Source: Bretschneidera sinensis (Eukaryota; Streptophyta; Magnoliopsida; Brassicales; Akaniaceae). From it: a stretch of DNA of 64,000 nucleotides. Position numbers and translations under genes: made by a program. The notes beneath the pieces were generated by a model. It worked only from the letters and a program-made list of their open reading frames with translations. It searched no databases and was not told the DNA's origin. The stretch lies in the NCBI GenBank assembly GCA_023935145.1, contig CM043700.1, forward strand, positions 136,124,828 to 136,188,827, given 5' to 3'. Shown one piece after another: positions 57,532-64,000 of this stretch (positions within the stretch are counted from its first letter, which is position 1; each line of letters starts with the position of its first letter).

Positions 57532-59270
57532 AGTAGCCCCTATCATCGAATGCATGAAGAAAGGTGGTTTCTATTGGGGTGAAGAAGTCAAGAAGAGTTT
57601 CAAACTAATCAAAGAGAAGCTATGTACAACACCGGTACTAGCTCTACCCGACTTCGATAAATTGTTTGAGGTTGAGTGTGATGCGTCAATTGTAGGGATT
57701 GGAGCCATATTGATTCAAGAAGGAAAACCCATTGAATTTTTTAGTGAGAAGCTCGGAGAGACAAGACAGAAATGGTTAACATATGAGCAGGAACTCTATG
57801 CTATTCTGAGAACATTGAAGGTATGGGAGCACTACCATGAGTTCATCCTTTTACACTGACCATCAAGCTTTGAAGTTTATCAATAGTCAGAAAAATCTGA
57901 ATCGAATGCACGCCCAGTGGATATCTTACATTCAGCGATTCACTTTCTCCCTTAAGCATAAATCAGGGAAGCTGAACCGAGTAGCTGATCCATTGAGCTG
58001 CCAAGCTATACTATTGGTAAGTTTACAAACTGCAGTAACAGGATTCAAGTGCCTCAAGAAGTTATATAAAACAGATGAGGATTTTGGAGAGCATTGGGAT
58101 CGTTGCAAATCCGGGACACCTATACCCAAGATGCATATCCAGGGGGGATATCTCTTCCAGGAAATCAGTTTTGCATTCCGAGAAGTTATCTTCGGGTGCA
58201 AGTCATCCGAGAGCTGCATGGTGGAGGTTTAGGTGGACATCTCGGGAGAGGCAAGACCATTGCATTAATGGAGGATCGGTATTATTGGCCGCAACTGAAG
58301 AAGGACGTTGAAAACGTTATGAGGAGATGCAAGTATGTCAAGTAACTAAGGGGCAAACGCAAACTACTAGCCTTTACATGCCTTTACCGATACCTGAGGC
58401 ATCATGGGATGATGTGTCCATGGATTTTGTGTTGGGACTTCCAAGAACCCAACGAGGAGCTGACTCTATTATTGTGGTAGTGGACAGGTTTTCCAAGATG
58501 GCTTATTTTATTTCTTGCAGGAAAACTTTTGATGCTGTCCAGGTAGCCAACCTATTCTTCCGAGAAGTGGTAAGATTGCATAGGGTGCCAAAGTTGATTA
58601 CTTCTGACTGAGACACCAAGTTTTTATCCTACTTTTGGAGAACTTTATGGAGGAGGTTTGACACAACCTTAAATTTTAGTAGCACTAGCCATCCACAGAC
58701 GGACGGACAGATAAACTAAGGTTGTGAACGGCACATTAGGCAACTTGCTTTGTTGTATTGCAGGAGATAAGCTGAAGCAGTGGGACCTGGCTCTAGCTTA
58801 GGCCGAATTTACCTATAATAATATTGTGAACAGGTCTACTGGAAAGACACCGTTCTAGGTCGTGTATGAAAGAACTCTGAAGCTTGTTGTAGACTTAGCA
58901 AATCTGTCCAAGTTACCCGGGGCCAGTATAGCAGCCGAGTACTTTTCCGAGCGGGTGAAAACAACTCATGAAGAGGTTCGTCAGCATCTCGAGGATACTT
59001 ATGCTAAGTATAAGGATAAGACATATAAGGGTGGGAGATCAAAGGTTTTCTGAGAGGGAGATCTTGTGATGGTGTATCTACGCAAGGGGTGACTGCCGAC
59101 TGGAACATCGGGAATACTACGAAACAAGAAGTTTGGACCTTGCAAAATTCTCAAGAAGATAAATGATAATGCCTATGTTGTTGATCTTCCGAAAGACCTA
59201 GCAATTTTTTTGACATTCAATGTGGTGAACATTTTTGAATATTTTCCACCAAAAAGTTACAGAACCTAAC
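57532..59270 (+). pseudogene. RNase H and integrase (element 2)
   Basis: RNase [51 protein letters not shown]; integrase with [34 protein letters not shown] and KLITSD-stop. Stops and shifts after the DDE region make it inactive. Ends at CCTAACTCGA without a polypurine tract. Confidence 0.82.
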
Positions 59271-60475
59271 TCGATCGGATATAAATTAGTACTTGTGTAT
59301 ACCCACATAAATAACCCTTCAAGGCTTCAAAAACAATCCAAATCTACATGCATAATCAATATATTGCATGTTTTCCAACATAATTTTTATAGCAAATGAG
59401 TCAATCCTTTTACCACAACCACTATAGTTGCTTTTGATTTTATCTCACTCAATCAAATATTATTTTAATCCGATATTATAAGCTAATCTCTATTTAATCC
59501 AGGAGAGTCCAAACATTTCAAATTTTGTAGTTTATATAAAGTTGATGCACACAACTTTTACTTGAAATATGTATGAATTTGGTTTTGGATTTAGTATAAT
59601 ATTTTATTGTTATGTAATATATATGATTTAATTTTTTAGTAGAAAAAATATATCAATCCAGTGACCCAAACCGATTAGAATGGGTTGGATTGAGTTGAGG
59701 TTGAATGGGTTCATGGGTTGGGTTGGGTTGAGATTTTTTCAACTTGGTATGAATGGATTGGGTTGAATTTTTAAGCTAAACCGACCCAAACCAACTCATG
59801 CTCACCCCTAATTACATGCCTCTGTCACCCAAAAATAGTGAGACCAGATAAAGAAAAAATTCTGCCTCATAACATAGTAAATTTCTTTTGCCTTTTCATG
59901 ACGGTGGCAAGAATTTATAAACCGGTTAAATTGTTTTTGCCCTAGTTTTACTATTGGTAATAAATTGTTCCTTTAAAATCAAATAATTTTTCTCTTAAAC
60001 TTTAAAGCAGTAACAAAAGATGAAGATATTTTTCAGTAAATAACTTAAAAAAATTTATCATGAAAAATTTATCTTTAGGTACACCATTTGATGAATGTTA
60101 CGTCATTCATAGTGTTGATATGTCATTCATCAAACGGTGCATCTCCCAAGTTATTGGAGAAGATCTTAATCGAGTAACAAATTGTCTTATTCATTAAATT
60201 TATTAATTAAATTTAATAAATTTTTCACACGCGTACATGCATGTGAGACAATTCACTATATTACTCTCATATGATTGCATGCTTTTACCACACATATGAA
60301 AAATCTATTATGTTTAACTAGAAAAATGGACATATGAGATAATTTGTTACAATCCTAAAATTGAGGGGGAAAATGCTTGATTTTAAAGGTCCAAGAGGCA
60401 AAAATAACATTTACCCTATATAAATTATAATTACTTAAAACACAATAAACAAACGCTTCATCATATTCAAAGGTG
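59271..60475. other. Duplicated intergenic DNA
   Basis: 59345-59525 matches 28911-29098. 59660-59815 is a GGTT/AACC-rich stretch with a CACCCCTA end, like plant hAT-type remnants. 60065 onward matches 31150 onward. No gene seen. Confidence 0.55.
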
Positions 60476-60530
60476 CTGCAGAAAATTTATAGACTGCTGA
60501 TGTAAGTGGTGACAACCTGAAATACAGAGG

Positions 60531-60785
60531 TCAAACATGGTTGGCAGTGACATTCACTAATTGAAGAAAAAATTGCAGTAAATTCATAGTGGCAATATTT
60601 GGGCAGTCATCTGTGTTGACCTCGAAACATGAAATTTTGCCAGAATAATCTTTTGCCAATTCATCAATCACTGGTGCAATCATCCTACACGGTCCACACC
60701 ATGGTGCCCAAAAATCAACTTGAACTTGCCTTTCACTTGCTATCACAAGGTTCTCCCAGCTTGAATTTGTCACCGCTTGAACTTC
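60531..60785 (-). pseudogene. m-type thioredoxin fragment (copy B)
   Basis: Encodes [48 protein letters not shown] and [11 protein letters not shown] without internal stop. WCGPC is the dithiol redox site; the context fits chloroplast m-type thioredoxins, which reduce Calvin-cycle and malate dehydrogenase targets. The exon carrying SIPTV (cis-Pro) and the transit-peptide exon are absent, and after NIAT the frame runs into unrelated MNLLQFF.., so it is a fragment. Copy A at 31600 is more damaged. Confidence 0.8.
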
Positions 60786-60825
60786 ATGCCCATTTCAAAG
60801 CCATATGCTCTTAACTAGTGATAAG

Positions 60826-61545
60826 GTAGCAAGTGGCTACATATGTACTAACGATATGTTTCATTTGAAATTAAAATGAATTTATAATTTTTTTAATTGT
60901 ACAATTATTGAAAAAATCCATTCCAATTATAAATAAGAATTCCATACATTAATTTTATCAAAAAGAGTTGCTGATACATCCACTTAGCTCGTTTTTCTTT
61001 ATAACGTTATAAGTTGAATCTCATGCCAACCATTCAACTAGAGAATGCTTGACAAAAAGTCCAAATCATCTAAAAAAAAAAAAATTTGTTCTCAAAAGCT
61101 TCACATATAAGTATTATCACTGAGATTAATTCATTTATTATAAAATTTGTGTCGTAAAACATGCAATACACATTTTTTACATATAAACTGATTTTCATTC
61201 AATCTCAAAATTTAATAAATCCAACTTTATATACAAAATCAATGTATTACATATTTTACAACACAATTTTATAAGAGATGAGTGAATCCCTTTAGCACTT
61301 TAGTCTGCTTTTAATTTTATATCACTCAATCTAATATTATTTTAATCCGATATTATACGCTAATCTCTATTGCTTCTTGTCTTTTATCTGTTTTACTACA
61401 AATTCAAACCATCACAAATGCTGTAGAATTATAATTTTCAATAGCAGCCCCTATGAAAGTTTCTTTGGGCTGTTTTTCTAACATCTTGGTCTTTGTCTTT
61501 ATTTGTAGTACATATTCTTTCGCATTGTAGCCCATCTTAGATTTG
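60826..61545. repeat. Duplicated intergenic blocks before COMT copy B
   Basis: 60826-60930 matches 27030-27120 and 31975-32060. 60931-61545 matches 28612-29240. The same block precedes both COMT fragments. Confidence 0.8.
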
Positions 61546-61612
61546 GAATTTGGTTTTAACGAAACCAAGATCATAGCTTAATTATGGTACATATTTTTTT
61601 TGGTGCTTATAG

Positions 61613-62162
61613 GGGTAGAGCATGTGGGTGGAGATATGTTTGCAAGCGTTCCAAAAGGAGATGCCATTTTCTTAAAGGTTAGCCTCTAGTGTTCTCTTTT
61701 TCTTTTTCCATTTTTTGATTTTATGCTCATGAAAATTCTTAATCTTTCCAACGGAACATTTTACATATTTTTTCCCAGATATTAGGAAATATAAGAGTAA
61801 TTGATTGTATTACTATTATTAATTTGTTTATACTTAATTTTATCTTTTTATAGTTGATGCTCCATGCTTGGACTGATGAGTACAGCGTGAAGCTTCTGAA
61901 GAACTGTTGGAAAGCTCTTCCCAGTTCTGGAAAAGTGATCATTGTTGAATCTATTCTACCAGAGATTCCTGAGAATAATGTATCATCACACATTGTGTTC
62001 GAGCAAGACATGCACGGTTTGGTTCAAACAATGGGAGGGAGAGAGAGGACCAAAAAACAGTACGAGACCTTAGCAATCATGTCTGGTTTTTCTGGCTTTG
62101 AAGTCGTTTGCCCTGCCTACAACAGCTGGGTCATGGAGTTCCACAAAACAACAGATCTCTGA
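61613..62162 (+). pseudogene. COMT-like O-methyltransferase, last two exons (copy B)
   Basis: Exon 61613-61677 encodes [21 protein letters not shown] (the GGDMF part of the SAM-binding fold), with donor GTTAGC. Exon 61854-62162 encodes LHAWTDEYSVKLL (catalytic His), ESILPEIPE, GRERTKKQ and the end WVMEFHKTTDL. Both exons are open and join in frame, but nothing earlier (dimerisation domain, first SAM motif) is present upstream. Compared with usual COMTs, Asp after the catalytic His is Ala. Class II O-methyltransferases act on phenylpropanoids. Probably a pseudogene fragment; an unusual upstream exon outside the window is excluded by the preceding repeats. Confidence 0.82.
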
Positions 62163-62690
62163 ATACTTTTCACAAATTCCTTGTATTCTGCTCATGTTCT
62201 CTTCCTAGCTCAAGTTTGCAGTGTTGCACCCAGCAAATTTGTTTTTTTTTTTTTTTTAACATCAACAGAAAATATTACTCCATTGTAAAACTCACGCGGC
62301 ATCAATAAAATTAATTGTTAGTACTTTTCACAAACTTCTCGTGGGCAATACTTATGGAAGTAGCAAAACTTTGGTTAAGCTATCATCAAATGGTATCACA
62401 CACCCAAGTAAATTAATTCTGTCTTTTGTAGACTGGATGTTGGGTTTTGCTTTTCGAATCACAACAAGTCCAATAATCAAATTTTTTTATGGTCAACAAA
62501 AGAAGGTTGTTTCTTCTTTATAGTTAATATGATCAAGCAATGAATTCTTCGCCTTATATATGCTCTAGCCTTCTTATACATGTACTGACCTTCTAACATC
62601 TATGTGATGGATCCTTGCAGGAGAACAATTCAAACTTCTACCCCTTAGTAGATTTTTTTTGCTTTCCAAATAGTAAACAATCATACAAAA
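62163..62690. repeat. 3' flank of COMT copy B, duplicate of 30363-30900
   Basis: Closely matches the flank of copy A, with a longer T-run and small deletions. No gene. Confidence 0.8.
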
Positions 62691-62759
62691 TATTTTTTTT
62701 TAAGTTTGTTCATGAATGCACGTTATGGTTTTGTGGATACCTTAACTTTTGTGGACACC

Positions 62760-62855
62760 ATGAACAGTGGATTTATCTATGTACCTTTATTTTTCATTTA
62801 GTTTTTAGTTTTGTATTGCTAAGGGACTAGCAATATGTAAGTTTGGGGGTGTGAT
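62760..62855 (+). repeat. 3' end segment and polypurine tract, family D relative
   Basis: Matches the end of the family D 3' segment (TATTGCTAAGGGACTAGCAA), with GTTTGGGGGTG just before the LTR. Confidence 0.75.
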
Positions 62856-64000
62856 AGGTGTTTAAATATTCATATTTGAGCCCCTTAATTTACATTTGTT
62901 AAGCTCTTTGTCTATATGTTTTAGTCTATTTTACTTCACTTTTGTGTTTTACACGTTTTTATAGGGTCTTGGAGAAAAAGAAGCATTTTTGGCACTTAAA
63001 GAAAGAAATCTGGAAATCCTGGAGCAGCTACTGGCTAGAGTGTGATCGAGCGCACTTCTCTGTGTGATCGAGCGCAGATTGGCGATCGAGCGCACCACGA
63101 ATGCGATCGAGCGCACATGTACGGGCGTGAACAGTAAAGTGGCAGAACCAGTTTTGGAAATAAATGAGTTTTTATGTTTTAGGAAATTGAGGGTTTCTTG
63201 AGCCTTCTATGATTATTCAACCCCTATAAATACACTTGTAAAAACACAAATTGTGGGGGGGGCTCTCTTTTACCTTTCAATCTTCTTTTAGTTTTAGTTT
63301 AGGTCGGGAGGCCGAAGGCCAGAAGGAGACCGTGGAGAGGAATTGACGACTCTTCTCTCGGGTTTCTTCTTTCCTTTATTTTTATTATGTGTACTTAACT
63401 TTTAGTAAGGGCTTGGTTGAAGCCTTAATTATGTTTATTCAATAAATTTAGTATTGGTGCTTTTGCGATATTTATGTTGTGTTGCTTAACTTTATTAATA
63501 CCTGCTTTTGTTTAAATTCCTCATATGTATATGTCTGATCAATATGTGCATGTGGTATGGACTTGTTAGTCAGATGAATTTGGATGACCGAGTCCTGGGT
63601 CTGACATTAGTAACAAAAGATATCCACACCGGATTCTTGGGTTAATCAACATGGGAAACCAGGAATAGATACCATGCCCTACGTCCCGTGTGGTTGTCGA
63701 TTTCCACAGATCCTATGTTCTCTTAAGGAACAACTCAACATACACCATGTTGAATCCCTCGAGAGAGAAAAGAGTTAGAGTAGATACCATGCCTAACTCG
63801 TTGCTTAGGGAGATCAATAGCTTAAGGAGTAGATATCATGTCCTTAGGTTGACAAACATTAGGTATTCATGACATGAGTAAAGCATTGGCATACTGTTTT
63901 GTTGTGGTAGCATAATTAGTGGTGGATGTCAAGTCCCTACGTTTTTATCTTTATTATTTTATCTTTATCAAAATCAATTCTTTTATTATTTATATCTTTT
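62856..64000 (+). repeat. LTR of family D relative, plus strand, cut by window edge
   Basis: Starts TGATAGGTGTTTAAATATTC. U3 carries four copies of GATCGAGCGCA (63044, 63066, 63084, 63105). A TATA-like TATAAATA lies at 63225-63232. The part after about 63550 matches the minus-strand LTRs above. The other end is outside the window. Confidence 0.83.
63044..63115 (+). promoter_or_regulatory. Array of four GATCGAGCGCA motifs upstream of a TATA box
   Basis: Motif starts are 22, 18 and 21 bases apart, ending about 110 bases before TATAAATA. They stand out as a CpG-rich patch in an AT-rich LTR. The role as enhancer or repressor site is inferred only from position and repetition. Confidence 0.6.

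Larger units (their letters stand above)
39463..59270 (+). mobile_element. Ty3-gypsy element 2, same family as element 1, split by nested insertions, 3' end lost
   Basis: Pieces in order: 5' LTR 39463-39888, gag 39919-41030, [Athila/Tat-like insert 41031-51880], zinc knuckle/protease/RT start 51881-53168, [cluster 53169-57531], RNase H and integrase 57532-59270. There is no 3' LTR: similarity to element 1 stops after CCTAACTCGA near 59270. About 370 bp of RT (36233-36600 in element 1) is missing at the second break. Its left flank (CCCATTTAACGCATGGCCAA) is the same as that of element 1, so it probably arose by duplication of the flank plus element. Confidence 0.85.

Noticed and set aside
59700..59740. 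GGGTTGGGTTGGGTT resembling telomere-like repeats
   Set aside because: The unit is not TTTAGGG; it is short and part of a GGTT/AACC-rich dispersed repeat with a CACCCCTA end.

Overview
This is nuclear DNA from a flowering plant, almost certainly a eudicot. The evidence is a plant-specific GRAS transcription factor, a 14-exon plant gene with GT-AG introns, plant LINE and Ty3-gypsy retrotransposons, long AT-rich introns and many microsatellites. The species cannot be named from the sequence alone.

Layout: (1) 1-1850, minus strand: a decayed LINE cut by the window edge (start of ORF2 endonuclease, DUF4283/zinc-knuckle ORF1). (2) 4263-8221, plus: a complete SCARECROW-LIKE 1 type GRAS gene whose long 5' UTR intron carries a run of 21 G. 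(3) 9867-20510, minus (with a 5' UTR exon near 22652-22780): a complete small-RNA-degrading nuclease 5 type DEDDh exonuclease gene. I rebuilt it as 14 coding exons totalling 1788 bp (595 codons plus stop), with consistent phase throughout and one GC-AG intron. (4) 22991-26760, plus: the first exon of an unidentified, possibly mitochondrial protein, then an unprocessed SBDS pseudogene with a 0.9-kb fold-back element in one intron. (5) 26900-32290 and 59300-62690: fragments of one locally duplicated unit holding the last exon(s) of a COMT-like O-methyltransferase and one exon of an m-type thioredoxin. (6) 32288-59270: nested LTR retrotransposons that pushed these duplicates apart. Element 1 (32288-38770) has both LTRs and the target duplication GCCAA. 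Element 2 (39463-59270, same family) is broken by a minus-strand Athila/Tat-like element (41031-51880) and by a second cluster (53169-57531). (7) 62760-64000: a plus-strand LTR of the Athila/Tat-like family that runs off the window.

Only two genes look intact: a nuclear GRAS regulator and an RNA 3'-5' exonuclease, arranged tail to tail. They need not work together. The right half is transposon nest and gene debris. I see no bacterial-style system, CRISPR array or operon. The most unusual signals are architectural: the long fold-back, the motif arrays in the U3 and R/U5 parts of the Athila/Tat-like LTRs, the repeated LTR plus 3'-end units sharing one junction, and a paralogous copy that preserves the empty site of element 1.
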